Shown piece after piece: positions 8,414-17,124 of a stretch of DNA of 64,000 nucleotides. The notes beneath the pieces were generated by a model. It did no database searches, was not told the origin of the DNA, and saw nothing but the letters and a program-made list of their open reading frames with translations. Both the position numbers and the translations under genes were made by a program. The stretch's first letter is position 1, and the number at the start of each line of letters is the position of its first letter. Origin of the DNA: G963677085 sp963677085 (GTDB taxonomy: Bacteria > Planctomycetota > Planctomycetia > Pirellulales > Thermoguttaceae); NCBI GenBank assembly GCA_963677085.2, contig CAXXFH010000005.1:186001-250000 (forward strand). Direction: 5' to 3'.

Positions 8414-9178
8414 TCATTCGAGGTCGCATGTCGCGGACGCCGTCTCGCCGACCACGATGATAGCCGGTGCGCGGAGGTTTTTGGCGGCAACGGTCTCGGC
8501 GAGCGTACCCAGCGTACAGCGTACGATCTTCTGATCCGGCCAGCTACAACGTCGTACGATTGCCACGGCAGTGGCGTGCGAACGCCCGTTGGCGATCAAC
8601 TCCTGGCTCCAACGACAGGCCGCCCGAACTCCCATGTAAACGACGAGTGTCCCGGGAAACGTGGTCAAGGCGCTGTAGTCTAACAGGTCATCGTGTTTGT
8701 CGTCTCTTTGGCGTCCAGTTACCAGACCGATGGCGCCGCACGATGTGGTGTTCGCCAAGGGAATGCCTGCGTAGGCCGGCAATGCCAGAGCCGTGGTGAT
8801 GCCGGGAACAATTTCGTAGGCTATTCCTGCATTGCGAAGAGCGGCAACCTCGTCGGCCGTTCGGGCGAACACGGCCGGGTCGCCGCCCTTGAGCCGAACG
8901 ACCGTTCGGCCGCGTTGAGCTTCGGCTACCATTCGGGCGTTGATTGCTTCCTGCGACATCGCACGGCCCGTGCTGTGATGGCCAAGGCAAACGCGTTCGG
9001 CGTGGGCGGGAGCGTGGTCGAGGATCGTTGGGTTGACCAAATAGTCGTAGAGCACGACATCGGCCTGCCCCAGACGCTCTACGGCCCTTCGGGTGACAAG
9101 CTTGGCGTCGCCCGGTCCGGCACCCACCAAAAACACTCGGGGATTGTCGCGGGGTGAGGTAGAGACTTGCATCAGCAC
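8414..9178 (-). CDS. cobA: Uroporphyrinogen-III C-methyltransferase (SUMT)
   Basis: 254 residues, typical for a stand-alone SUMT. Signature elements are V-G-A-G-P-G-D near the N-terminus, Y-D-Y-L-V, R-L-K-G-G-D-P, V-P-G-I-T-T-A-L-A-L-P-A-Y-A-G-I-P-L and the C-terminal A-P-A-I-I-V-V-G. It uses two S-adenosylmethionines to turn uroporphyrinogen III into precorrin-2, the first step to siroheme. With the CbiX ferrochelatase it supplies the sulfite reductase cofactor; the precorrin-2 dehydrogenase is not in the window. The GTG start at 9178 has GAGG upstream; ATG at 9172 is the alternative. Divergent from cysH. Confidence 0.92.
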   Translation of the reverse strand: MLMQVSTSPRDNPRVFLVGAGPGDAKLVTRRAVERLGQADVVLYDYLVNPTILDHAPAHAERVCLGHHSTGRAMSQEAINARMVAEAQRGRTVVRLKGGDPAVFARTADEVAALRNAGIAYEIVPGITTALALPAYAGIPLANTTSCGAIGLVTGRQRDDKHDDLLDYSALTTFPGTLVVYMGVRAACRWSQELIANGRSHATAVAIVRRCSWPDQKIVRCTLGTLAETVAAKNLRAPAIIVVGETASATCDLE

Positions 9179-9856
9179 GCGGGCCTCGGACTTCCTTGGG
9201 CGGATGGTGGTCTGGATTGATGATCAACTCGCAGCACCGGCACAGACCGCGAATTGTCGGATTTCAGTCAATGTCAATGATTCGTGTTGGTCGGCGGCTG
9301 AGAAGGAGCATAGCAGGCGAAGTCGTGGCTGATAACACCTGAAGAAGGCGATCTTGTGGCGAAAAATGAGCAGTTGATCGGTGAACTTTAAGTCTCAAAT
9401 CGTCCCCTGCCAAAGTGTCTTCTGTCCTGGCGACCGGTCGAAGGCCGGCGAACGCTGGATACGACGTTCGTTCATTCCAGAGTGGTCTTTTTCGCGGGGA
9501 ACCATGGTACTGGCCGCTGCGACTTTTTCCAATGGCGTCAATGCAATGTGTTTGTAACAAGTGTGTTACGCCGTTTTCGCACCTGGCGGTGGGTGGCCTT
9601 CAATTCAGGGGCGACCTCATCCGAGAAACGCTTGAGAACGGCAGATTATTGTACCGATGAGAATGTTGGGGAGTTAAACATTACTTTGTTGATTGAACAA
9701 TAAACTTTATTTTGTGTAGCAACAATTGTATATTTCCTCGCTTCCCGGCAGAAGGGAGCAGTCGCGGCGGTGACTCGCCCGACGTGTTTGCCGTACGCCG
9801 ACCGACGACGTGGTGGCGGCAACGAACGAATCCCCCCTTTCAAGGACTGATTCCGT
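9179..9856. other. Divergent intergenic region between cobA and cysH
   Basis: About 680 bases between two divergent sulfate-assimilation genes. No gene is supported. The right half turns AT-rich around 9660-9720 against a GC-rich background, as expected for a promoter, and contains the inverted repeat listed separately. Confidence 0.45.
9683..9707 (+). promoter_or_regulatory. AT-rich inverted repeat upstream of cysH
   Basis: TTGTT-GATTG-AACAA (9686-9700) is a perfect 5-bp inverted repeat in a locally AT-rich stretch about 160 bases before the cysH ATG. Position and base composition fit a promoter or operator. The link to a sulfur regulator is inference only. Confidence 0.35.
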
Positions 9857-10681
9857 ATGAGTTCGGTTATGGCCCTACAATCATCGACTTGCGGACTCTC
9901 CTGCCATGGCACGACGAAGGTGGCTCGGCGATCGACCGACACACCATCATCGGCCGAACAGTCTGCGGTGCCTCACCTGCCCACGGCGGAAGAGCTCGAG
10001 CAGCTTCAACGCGACAGCCTGGCTTTGGAAAATGCCAGCCCGGAAGAGATTATCGCCTGGGCGGTGGAACGGTTCTTTCCACGGCTCACCATGGCCACGG
10101 CCTTTGGCCCAGAGGGCTGTGTCATCCTTTCGCTCTTGGCAAAGGTTGAACCTCGGGTGCGCGTTTTCAACCTGGACACGGGCTACCAGTTTCGCGAGAC
10201 GCTGGAGCTGCGCGATCGCATTGTCGAACAACTTGGTATCGAGGTTCAGCTCGCGCAGCCGGAGCAGACTGTCGAGCAATGGGAGGCCGCCAACGGTGGG
10301 CCGGTGTACGAGACCGATCCCGATCGGTGTTGCTTTAACCGAAAGATCGTCGTGCTGCGGCGAGAGTTGGTTGGCTACCACGCCTGGATGAGTGGGATTC
10401 GACGCGATCAAAGCCCCTACCGTGCGAATGCGCCGATTGTGGGTTGGGACAAAAAATTCGCCCTGGTAAAGGTTAGTCCTTTGGCCAATTGGACCAAGCA
10501 GCAGGTCTGGCGGCGGATTGTGGAGGAAAAGATCCCCTATAACCCCTTGCACGATCAGGGCTATCCGAGCGTCGGTTGCCAGCCATGCACGCGGCCAGTC
10601 GACAGTGGTGAAGACGAACGGGCCGGTCGTTGGAGTGGTCGGTCGAAGACCGAGTGTGGGTTGCATACCCAGGACGATTGA
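9857..10681 (+). CDS. cysH: Phosphoadenylyl/adenylyl-sulfate reductase
   Basis: 274 residues. The PP-loop fold signature T-A-F-G-P-E-G-C-V-I is near residue 81, and the C-terminal thiol motif E-C-G-L-H is at 266-270. The paired cysteines C158-C159 plus C241 and C244 are the [4Fe-4S] ligands that mark the APS-reducing type. It reduces adenylylated sulfate to sulfite with thioredoxin or a similar donor, feeding the sulfite reductase encoded at 2286-5630. The N-terminal 40 residues are variable; the ATG at 9857 has AAGGA upstream, with ATG 9869 as an option. Sulfate-activating genes (ATP sulfurylase) are not in the window. Confidence 0.93.
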   Translation: MSSVMALQSSTCGLSCHGTTKVARRSTDTPSSAEQSAVPHLPTAEELEQLQRDSLALENASPEEIIAWAVERFFPRLTMATAFGPEGCVILSLLAKVEPRVRVFNLDTGYQFRETLELRDRIVEQLGIEVQLAQPEQTVEQWEAANGGPVYETDPDRCCFNRKIVVLRRELVGYHAWMSGIRRDQSPYRANAPIVGWDKKFALVKVSPLANWTKQQVWRRIVEEKIPYNPLHDQGYPSVGCQPCTRPVDSGEDERAGRWSGRSKTECGLHTQDD

Positions 10682-10762
10682 GATCGCGGGTGAGTTGCGA
10701 GTGCTTTTTTGTCCCAGGGGATACAACCTCTGGGCTTGGTGGTGGATGTGAGAGGGGGCGAC

Positions 10763-11815
10763 TTAATGGACCTTTTCAACGGTGTTTGCCTTTGATGAGC
10801 AGTAGGCATTTTCTGCCAACGTCATGATGCGCAGGGCGTTTTGGGCATTGTTGATCTTGGGAGCTTGGCGACTGAGGATGCAGTCTGCGAAGTACTGGCA
10901 CTCGGCCGTGTAAGGGTTTACTTTGCGGAAGGAAAGGGCGGAGAACTTTGGGGCGACATCTTTGTCCTGTGCGGCGTCATAGTCGGCATCGCCGAGGCCG
11001 AAGATTGCTTCCATCTTGCCGCCCGGGCTTTGGCCAATTGTCCCCTCGGTGAGAATTGACCCCTGCGAGCCGTAGATTTCCAGCCGTGTGCGCGAAGCGG
11101 CATCGGGGATGCAAAAGAAACAATCGACCGTAGCCTGCGTGCCGCTCTTGAATTCCAGCAGCGTGGTCGAGGCGTCGTCCGACTTGTAGTTCTGTACCAA
11201 CGTGGCGGTTCGGGCGGTGATCTTACGGATGGGACCTGCAAAATATTCGAGCAGGTCGTACAGGTGGGTGGCCATGTCCATCAGCGCTCCTCCGCCGCCG
11301 GTGCGCGGGTCTTGACGCCAGGCACCGTCGATCCGCGGATACCAGCAAGAGAGTTGTGCCCGGAGGTAGACAATTTTCCCCAGGGCGCCAGCGTCGATGA
11401 GTTCCTTGATCTTGGCGTGGGCACCGTGAAACTTCATCATGTAGCCTTCCTGCAAAAACACCTTGTTGGCCTTGCAGGCGGCCACGGCTTTTTCGGCCTG
11501 TTTCACGTTGAGCGTGAGCGGTTTCTCACACAAGATGTGCTTGCCCGCGTCGGCGGCCATCTTGATTTGCCTGGCGTGGCAGTGGACGGGCGACGCAATG
11601 TAAACGGCGTCGACCGCCGGGTCTTCGAGAAGTTGTTTTTCGGTGGTGTAGATGCCGGATACTTTGAACTCGGCCGCGATATCGTCCACGTTCACTGGGT
11701 CCATCACGGCCACGAGCCTACAGTTTTTGGCCTTCAGCATTCCGGGGATCGTCTTGCGCCGCGCAATGCCACCGGCACCGAGAACGCCGAAATTAACTTT
11801 GGCGGTTGTAGGCAT
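10763..11815 (-). CDS. Gfo/Idh/MocA family oxidoreductase, cytoplasmic
   Basis: 350 residues from the ATG with an AGGAGA site 7 bases upstream. The Rossmann motif G-V-L-G-A-G-G-I-A is close to the N-terminus and C-E-K-P-L carries the usual catalytic Lys. A G-G-G-A-L-M-D-M-A-T-H-L-Y-D segment matches the second domain. There is no Tat or other signal peptide, so it should act in the cytoplasm on a sugar, inositol or amino-sugar with NAD(P). It follows a Tat-type Gfo protein and a DegT aminotransferase on the same strand, so a role in amino- or keto-sugar metabolism is plausible. The substrate is unknown. Confidence 0.88.
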   Translation of the reverse strand: MPTTAKVNFGVLGAGGIARRKTIPGMLKAKNCRLVAVMDPVNVDDIAAEFKVSGIYTTEKQLLEDPAVDAVYIASPVHCHARQIKMAADAGKHILCEKPLTLNVKQAEKAVAACKANKVFLQEGYMMKFHGAHAKIKELIDAGALGKIVYLRAQLSCWYPRIDGAWRQDPRTGGGGALMDMATHLYDLLEYFAGPIRKITARTATLVQNYKSDDASTTLLEFKSGTQATVDCFFCIPDAASRTRLEIYGSQGSILTEGTIGQSPGGKMEAIFGLGDADYDAAQDKDVAPKFSALSFRKVNPYTAECQYFADCILSRQAPKINNAQNALRIMTLAENAYCSSKANTVEKVH

Positions 11816-11847
11816 GGACGAATCTCCTGCTTGTTGGGCACGCATTT

Positions 11848-11949
11848 GTTGATGCCTGCATTGAAAATGGTCCGCTTCGGAAAGCCGAGCGTCTGGAAAC
11901 CCAGGCTCCCGTTGGTCGCCTTCCGCTCATTAGTTATGCAAGCGTCAAT
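11848..11949 (+). mobile_element. MITE-like element, copy A (102 bp)
   Basis: Full-length copy of a repeat also found at 35471-35572 and 44961-45062, and truncated at 55134-55202. The ends form an imperfect 14-bp terminal inverted repeat (GTTGATGCCTGCAT against ATGCAAGCGTCAAT). Inside are two small stems, around CTTCGG/CCGAA and CTGG/CCAGG. The right end is followed by A, giving the TA seen at other copies; the left TA has changed to TG. It lies just upstream of the Gfo gene starting at 11815. Confidence 0.75.
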
Positions 11950-11956
11950 AGTCCTG

Positions 11957-11980
11957 GTTCCCAAACTGGAGTTTGGGAAC
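11957..11980. repeat. REP-like palindrome (GTTCCCAAACT arms)
   Basis: A perfect 11-bp inverted repeat, GTTCCCAAACT-GG-AGTTTGGGAAC. Close relatives occur at 55301-55322 and 58751-58774. It abuts MITE copy A. Confidence 0.7.
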
Positions 11981-12005
11981 GAATGTGGCAAGTCGAACAA
12001 CAAAG

Positions 12006-12031
12006 GCATGCCCACGCAGGCGTGGGCATGG
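12006..12031. repeat. REP-like palindrome (CATGCCCACG arms)
   Basis: Perfect 10-bp arms, CATGCCCACG-CAGG-CGTGGGCATG. The same family occurs at 16862-16886 in degenerate form and as pairs at 40714-40792 and 41221-41300. It lies between two minus-strand Gfo genes and could act as a transcript stabiliser or terminator. Confidence 0.65.
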
Positions 12032-12066
12032 CACCCTTGTCGTTGTGTCTATCGAAGCGACGGTAT

Positions 12067-13389
12067 TCAGACGAACTTCGTAATCCCGGGCAGCGGCGCG
12101 GCGTAGGTGCCGTCGGGGCCCGGCTTGACCGGGGGCGTGGTTTCCCAGGTGTACTCGGGCAGGCTGAAGTCGAGTGTCGAGGACATCGCCTGGTCCCAGG
12201 TAATCTCCTTGCCCGTGTAGCAAACCATTTGCGCAAGAATGGCCAACATGCTGCTGGTGAACATATAGTTGCCGTTGTTGAGCGGTTTGCCATTGCGGAC
12301 CGAAGCGATAAGGGCCGCTTGCTCGTTGTCGTACATGCTTCGCTTGGGCCCCTTGTAACGCCACTCGGTTTCGCCTTCAATGCGGCAACGGCTTGGCAGC
12401 AGGGCGCGGCCCTTGGTGCCGAGAATGACATCGGTCGTCGAGTTGTAACACCCGGGAATGTCGCGGCAGAAACCAAACACGCGTACGCCGCTGGCGTACT
12501 CGAACACCACGCCGTGGTGATCGAATTGGTCGCCGTAATTCGGGTCGACGCACGTTTGCCGTCCCCCGATTCCCCAGGCCTTCACGGGCGGAACATCGCC
12601 CAGGGCCCACGAGGCTTTGTCGATGCTGTGGATCAACTGCTGGGCCGTCTGATCGCCGGAGAGCCAGTTGAAGTGATACCAGTTCTGCATCTGGAACGTC
12701 AGCTCACTCCATTCGGGCTGGCGGCGCCGCATGACGTAGGGCGACGACAGATAGTTTTCCTGGATGGCCACGATGTCGCCGATCGCCCCGTCTTGGATGC
12801 GCTGCATGGCCTCGCGAAGACCGTCGTCGTAGCGCCAACAAAGCCCGGAGACCACGCTGAGGTTTTTCTTCTTGGCCTCTTCGTTAGCAGCCATGGCTGC
12901 TTTCAGGCCGGGCACGTCGATGCCGTGGGGCTTTTCGCAGAAAATGTGCTTGCCGGCAGCGACAGCTTCCTTAAACATCATCGGGTGGAAGTGCGAAGTG
13001 GCGGCGATCAGCACCACGTCGGCGTCGCTATTGATCACATCGCGGTAGCCGTAGAAGCCGGAGAAGACGTGAGCATCGTCGACTTGGACCTGATCCGGTT
13101 TGATCTTCTTGATGCGTTCGAGTGAACCCTTGGCCCGATCTTCGAACAAATCGGCCATGGCCACCAAGCGAACGTCAGGGCCGGCATTCATCGCATTGAC
13201 CGCAGCGCCCGAACCGCGGCCGCCACAGCCGATCAGGCCGATTTTGATGACATCGCTTCCGGCAGCGTGAGCACTACGGGAAAGGCCTAGTTGTCCGATC
13301 GTGGCCAAGCCGGCGACGGTGGCCGATTTTCCGAGGAATTCGCGACGGGAAGAAGTGGGGCGTTGTTGTGAGGTGGGGTGTGTCGACAT
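12067..13389 (-). CDS. Gfo/Idh/MocA family oxidoreductase with Tat signal
   Basis: 440 residues with the Tat motif S-S-R-R-E-F-L-G-K-S-A followed by a hydrophobic stretch ending A-H-A-A, so the folded, cofactor-loaded enzyme should be exported. The Rossmann motif is G-L-I-G-C-G-G-R-G-S-G and the catalytic segment is C-E-K-P-H-G. The C-terminal half, with L-I-H-S-I-D-K and W-E-T-T-P-P-V-K-P-G, matches long planctomycete members that act on periplasmic sugars or glycosides with tightly bound NAD. A GAGG ribosome site is 6 bases upstream of the ATG. It lies between the DegT and cytoplasmic Gfo genes on one strand. Confidence 0.88.
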   Translation of the reverse strand: MSTHPTSQQRPTSSRREFLGKSATVAGLATIGQLGLSRSAHAAGSDVIKIGLIGCGGRGSGAAVNAMNAGPDVRLVAMADLFEDRAKGSLERIKKIKPDQVQVDDAHVFSGFYGYRDVINSDADVVLIAATSHFHPMMFKEAVAAGKHIFCEKPHGIDVPGLKAAMAANEEAKKKNLSVVSGLCWRYDDGLREAMQRIQDGAIGDIVAIQENYLSSPYVMRRRQPEWSELTFQMQNWYHFNWLSGDQTAQQLIHSIDKASWALGDVPPVKAWGIGGRQTCVDPNYGDQFDHHGVVFEYASGVRVFGFCRDIPGCYNSTTDVILGTKGRALLPSRCRIEGETEWRYKGPKRSMYDNEQAALIASVRNGKPLNNGNYMFTSSMLAILAQMVCYTGKEITWDQAMSSTLDFSLPEYTWETTPPVKPGPDGTYAAPLPGITKFV

Positions 13390-13597
13390 GGTTGGCCTCG
13401 TGGTTGCGAATGGTGGGGCGATGCGAACGATTCAGACATTGGTGTCGAAGGCGGCAGGGCAGGGGAGCGAATGCCGCGGACGGCAAGGGTATTTTCGTCG
13501 ATCAAAGTGTTGAATGCAAGGAAATCGCTTGGGATTTCCCCTGGTTCCCACGCGAAGCGTTGGAACGAGTAAATCATGGTTGTCGTTCTTCTTCAGT

Positions 13598-14887
13598 TCA
13601 GGAGTACGCTCGGATTACTTTTACCAAGGCATTGCCGATCTGTCGCATGTCGTCTTCGGTGAAGGTGGGAAACGCGAAGCAGGTGAACGTATGCGATTCG
13701 TGCCACACGGCGTTGGGGACTTCGACCGCCGCGTAGTCGATTGCCGCCGGGTCGGTATATTCTTTCGATTCAAAAGGAAAGCCCGAGTTGCCGAACCCGT
13801 TATGCTGCCGGAACGCCTTTTCCGCGTGACATTGGGGCCAGAAGACTTTCCAACAGGGGGCGCCTTCAGCGCCGGCAGCGGCCACAAACTGGCTGATATC
13901 GCAATTCATGTTGTCGATGTCGAGTGTGAAGGCGCACACAAACCAGCCGTTGCGGCGCTCGTCGGTATCGATCGGCATGTAGAGTACCTGGTCCAGTTCG
14001 CCGAGCATGTCCATGAGAATATGGGCGTTGCGGCGTCGTGTGGGCAGGTTCCAGTTGTCGAGACGTTCTAGTTCGGCCAGCCCAATGGCCGACTGAATAC
14101 CCGACATCCGGTAGTTCCAGCCCACGCGATTGTGTACGTAAGACAGCTTCTGCTCCAGTTCAAGCAGGTTAAGGCGCTCTTGGACGTCGTAGCCGTGGTC
14201 GCGGAAGCTTCGGGCTTGCCAGGCCAGTTCTTCGTCGTCGGTGGTGACCATGCCGCCTTCGCCGCCGGTGGTAAAGGTTTTGTTTTGGCAGAAACTACAG
14301 GCAGCCATATGTCCTAGCGTGCCGGTCTTGCGACCCTTGTACTGTCCGCCGTAGGCCTCGGCGTTGTCTTCGATGATCGCCAAGTCGTGGCGTTTGGCTA
14401 ACTCGTAGAGCGGGGCCATGTCGCAGACGTTGCCGTAGAGATGCACCGGCATGATGGCCTTGGTTCGGGACGTGATCAGCTTTTCGGCCGACTCGACGCT
14501 GATGCAATGGTCCTCGCGGTTCACGTCGGCAAAGCGAGGAATGGCGCCCGCTTGAACAACGGAAAAGCTCGAAGCGATGAACGTGTAGCTGGGGACGATC
14601 ACTTCGTCGCCAGGGCCGATCCCCAACGCGGCCAGAGCCACGTGCAGCGCCGAGGTGCCCGAGTTCGTGCTGATGGCAAACTTGCTACCCTGCCAATCGG
14701 CGAATCGCTTTTCAAATTCCATGCCCTCGCTACCGGTCCAATAGTTGACCTTGCCGGAGCGAAGAACTCGGGTGACGGCGTCGATGGCCGCCTCGTCGAA
14801 TTGTGGCCAGCCGGTAAGCTTATTGCTAACGGCCTTGGGGCCGCCGTCGATGGCGAGCTTTTCGGTCGTGGTGACAGTGTGGCTCAT
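13598..14887 (-). CDS. DegT/DnrJ/EryC1/StrS family PLP aminotransferase
   Basis: 429 residues. Family signs are N-S-G-T-S-A-L-H-V-A-L near residue 76, G-D-E-V-I-V-P-S-Y-T-F, the E-D-N-A-E-A-Y-G segment and the PLP lysine in C-Q-N-K-T-F-T-T-G-G-E-G-G. Members transaminate keto-sugars, usually nucleotide-linked, with glutamate. There is no signal peptide. It heads a minus-strand series with two Gfo/Idh/MocA genes; oxidation by a Gfo enzyme followed by DegT transamination is a known route to amino sugars, although the middle Gfo protein is exported. AAGG lies 8 bases before the ATG. Confidence 0.88.
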   Translation of the reverse strand: MSHTVTTTEKLAIDGGPKAVSNKLTGWPQFDEAAIDAVTRVLRSGKVNYWTGSEGMEFEKRFADWQGSKFAISTNSGTSALHVALAALGIGPGDEVIVPSYTFIASSFSVVQAGAIPRFADVNREDHCISVESAEKLITSRTKAIMPVHLYGNVCDMAPLYELAKRHDLAIIEDNAEAYGGQYKGRKTGTLGHMAACSFCQNKTFTTGGEGGMVTTDDEELAWQARSFRDHGYDVQERLNLLELEQKLSYVHNRVGWNYRMSGIQSAIGLAELERLDNWNLPTRRRNAHILMDMLGELDQVLYMPIDTDERRNGWFVCAFTLDIDNMNCDISQFVAAAGAEGAPCWKVFWPQCHAEKAFRQHNGFGNSGFPFESKEYTDPAAIDYAAVEVPNAVWHESHTFTCFAFPTFTEDDMRQIGNALVKVIRAYS

Positions 14888-15326
14888 GTTCGCAACCTTG
14901 GGAGTGTTGGGGGGGTAACCGCGTGTCGATGGATTGGTGGGGTGATCGTTTCAGGATGTTTGTTCAACTCGTCCAAGCCCGGGAGCTGCATCTTCCGGGA
15001 CGAGACGCCAAACCACTCCGTATTTCAAACCCGTAAAAGTCTGTTTTTCTAACAAGAATGTCAGCGACCAACGGGAGCGGGTTCCTGCCTGGGTGCGGCA
15101 GCACTGGTTTGGTTGGCGTCCCTGCGGCCCTGCGATCAATCGTTTCATCGAAGTCCCAATTATCGTAGGAGGTTCCGCCGCAACCCGCTACCAATTAGGT
15201 GACGAAAACTGATACTTTTCTGATCTTTCGGTTGAGTGGTGTCAGGCCGTTGTCTCGGCGTCAAGATCGGGTTACGATAACCGGCACGCTGGAGGCGATC
15301 TTACGCAGCCAATCGAGGACAGTTCG
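14888..15326. other. Intergenic region with a family-2 repeat
   Basis: Divergent gap between the DegT gene and the ferredoxin gene. It holds the repeat at 15081-15132. No gene is supported; promoter boxes are not obvious. Confidence 0.4.
15081..15132 (+). repeat. Dispersed repeat family 2, copy 1
   Basis: About 50 bases centred on GGGTGCGGCAGCACTGGTTT. A near-identical copy is at 49783-49833 and a diverged one at 61378-61412. All three lie between genes. It is preceded here by GCGACCAACGGGAGC, which also appears near 42905 and, reversed, in the MITE-like elements. Confidence 0.65.
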
Positions 15327-15725
15327 ATGTCGGGACCCGAAAACGTCGATGTCTTGCGCGACAAACAGCGGCAACAGGCCGAAAAGGCCGGCGTGAGGGC
15401 GACGCGACGGCATATTTTTCTTTGTTGCGACCAAACGAAGCCCAACTGTTCCACACGCGAGCAGTCGCTGGTGGCCTGGGACTACTTGAAGTCGCGGCTG
15501 AAGGAACTGGGGCTCAGTGAGAAGGGCGGTGTGTACCGCACGAAGGCCAACTGTTTGCGGATCTGTTGTGGGGGGCCGATTGCGGTCGTCTATCCCGAGG
15601 GCGCATGGTACGCCCATTGCGACCCGCCCGTGCTGGAGCGGATCATCCAAGAACATCTCATCGGTGGTCGGGTGGTTGAAGAGTATTTGATTAGTCGGCA
15701 ACCACTTCAGCCCGAGGGGGGCTGA
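15327..15725 (+). CDS. Thioredoxin-like [2Fe-2S] ferredoxin
   Basis: 132 residues. After a charged N-terminus come H-I-F-L-C-C-D-Q-T-K-P-N-C and T-K-A-N-C-L-R-I-C-C-G-G-P-I-A-V-V-Y-P-E-G, the cysteine pattern of the thioredoxin-fold 2Fe-2S ferredoxins related to the NuoE C-terminal domain. The closing W-Y-A-H-C plus I-I-Q-E-H-L-I fits the family. It should carry electrons in the cytoplasm; the partner is unknown, and no hydrogenase or complex I genes are nearby. It is a single gene between unrelated neighbours. Confidence 0.88.
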   Translation: MSGPENVDVLRDKQRQQAEKAGVRATRRHIFLCCDQTKPNCSTREQSLVAWDYLKSRLKELGLSEKGGVYRTKANCLRICCGGPIAVVYPEGAWYAHCDPPVLERIIQEHLIGGRVVEEYLISRQPLQPEGG

Positions 15726-15902
15726 CCGTTCGAGTCCCGCGGGCGGCGTTCCAGATCAAGATGGCCCGCGTGCCGTGCCCTTCCCTAGTTTGCGTTTGCC
15801 CCCACGAGAGGGGTGGAAAACTTGCATTTCCACGCTGCGGCGGGTAAAGTCGCCATATATTGCCCGTTTCCTTTTCGTATTTATCTACAAAGGCTTACAC
15901 AC

Positions 15903-16835
15903 ATGAAAACAGATGATACGCAGCGTAGCTCCCGAGGATTGACCCGCCGACAGATGTTGGGACGTACCGCAGGTGCGGTGGCCGCGACGGGATGGGCCGC
16001 ATCGGCCTTGGCTGCCGACACATGTTGCAGCAGTGAGCGCGTTGCAAAGAATGGCCGGATTAATCATTCGGTTTGCCAATGGTGCTTTTGCAGCGACTGT
16101 TCGGTGAAGCCCATGACGTTCGACGAGCTTTGTCGCCACGCGAAGGCCATGGGCATCAAGTCGGTCGAGTTGGTCGATCCGAAAGATTGGCCCACGCTGA
16201 AGAAACACGGCCTGATTTGTGCGATGACCAGCAGCCACGGTTTCGTCAAAGGGTTCAATGACAAGGCCAACTGGCCGATGTGTATCGAGAAAACCAAGGC
16301 TTCGATCGACGCGACCTCTGCGGCGGGCTTTCCCAACGTGATCGTATTTCCCGGCTTCCGCAACAACATCCCCGACGACGTCGGCCTGGAAAACATGATC
16401 GCCGGAATCAAAAAGATCATCGGCTACGCGGAAAAGAAGAACGTCACGCTCTGCGTTGAGATTCTCAACAGCCGCGTGAATGTGGAGATGAAAGGCCATC
16501 CCGACTACATGGGCGACACGGCCGAATGGTGTGGCGAATTGTGCAAGCGGATTGCGTCGCCGCGGATGAAGATGCTTTTCGACATTTACCACGTGCAGAT
16601 CATGCAGGGCGATGTCATCACCCGGATCCGCGAGTGGAAAGACTACATCGGCCACTACCACACGGCTGGCGTACCGGGCCGTAACGAGTTGGACGACAAT
16701 CAAGAGGTCAACTATCCGGCCATTATGAAAACCATCGTCGAGACGGGCTACACGGCCTACGTGGGCCATGAATTCATTCCTACCCGCGATCCCTTGAAAG
16801 GGCTTCGCGAGGCCGTAGCACTTTGCGACGTTTGA
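15903..16835 (+). CDS. Tat-exported TIM-barrel protein, sugar isomerase/hydroxypyruvate isomerase-like
   Basis: 310 residues from the ATG that begins M-K-T-D-D-T-Q; the frame extends upstream without a better start. The Tat motif L-T-R-R-Q-M-L-G precedes a hydrophobic region ending A-L-A-A-D. The barrel shows I-N-H-S-V-C-Q-W-C-F, V-E-L-V-D-P-K-D-W, C-V-E-I-L-N-S-R, F-D-I-Y-H-V-Q-I and the closing Y-V-G-H-E-F-I-P, all matching hydroxypyruvate isomerase and xylose isomerase-like barrels with metal-binding Glu/Asp/His. The N-terminal 30 residues of the mature protein hold six cysteines, unusual for the family. The substrate is unknown. Confidence 0.85.
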   Translation: MKTDDTQRSSRGLTRRQMLGRTAGAVAATGWAASALAADTCCSSERVAKNGRINHSVCQWCFCSDCSVKPMTFDELCRHAKAMGIKSVELVDPKDWPTLKKHGLICAMTSSHGFVKGFNDKANWPMCIEKTKASIDATSAAGFPNVIVFPGFRNNIPDDVGLENMIAGIKKIIGYAEKKNVTLCVEILNSRVNVEMKGHPDYMGDTAEWCGELCKRIASPRMKMLFDIYHVQIMQGDVITRIREWKDYIGHYHTAGVPGRNELDDNQEVNYPAIMKTIVETGYTAYVGHEFIPTRDPLKGLREAVALCDV

Positions 16836-16854
16836 GCTAACTTAACGTGATTTT

Positions 16855-16940
16855 CGGGTGCCATGTCCACGCACGTGTGGGCATGGTACCCAGCTTCTCC
16901 CCTCGCCCCTCCGGGGAGAGGGGCCGGGGGTGAGGGGAGG
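16855..16940. repeat. Two palindromic repeats between genes
   Basis: First a degenerate CATG(C/T)CCAC palindrome (16862-16886), then a G/C-rich stem built from CTCCCCTC and GAGGGGAG type arms (16896-16938). They follow the TIM-barrel gene and may end its transcript. The remaining bases to 17124 show no gene. Confidence 0.5.
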
Positions 16941-17124
16941 CCCCGTCACTGGCTGACAAGCAGCCAGTGGCACCCAACCTGTTAATCGAAGTCCGACGCA
17001 GCACGCGAGATTGCACTCCACCACACTGCACGTGCCGGTACCCCAAATAACGCCGGCGCGTGTCACGCCGTCTGTTTTTCACGCCGATTTGTCCGCAAGC
17101 CACCGTTCTCTCGGGAGATTCTTC

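Noticed and set aside
15720..15755. A stretch resembling the 3' end of a tRNA (TTCGAGTCCCGC)
   Set aside because: The five bases before the loop do not pair with those after it, and no D-arm or anticodon arm fits upstream.
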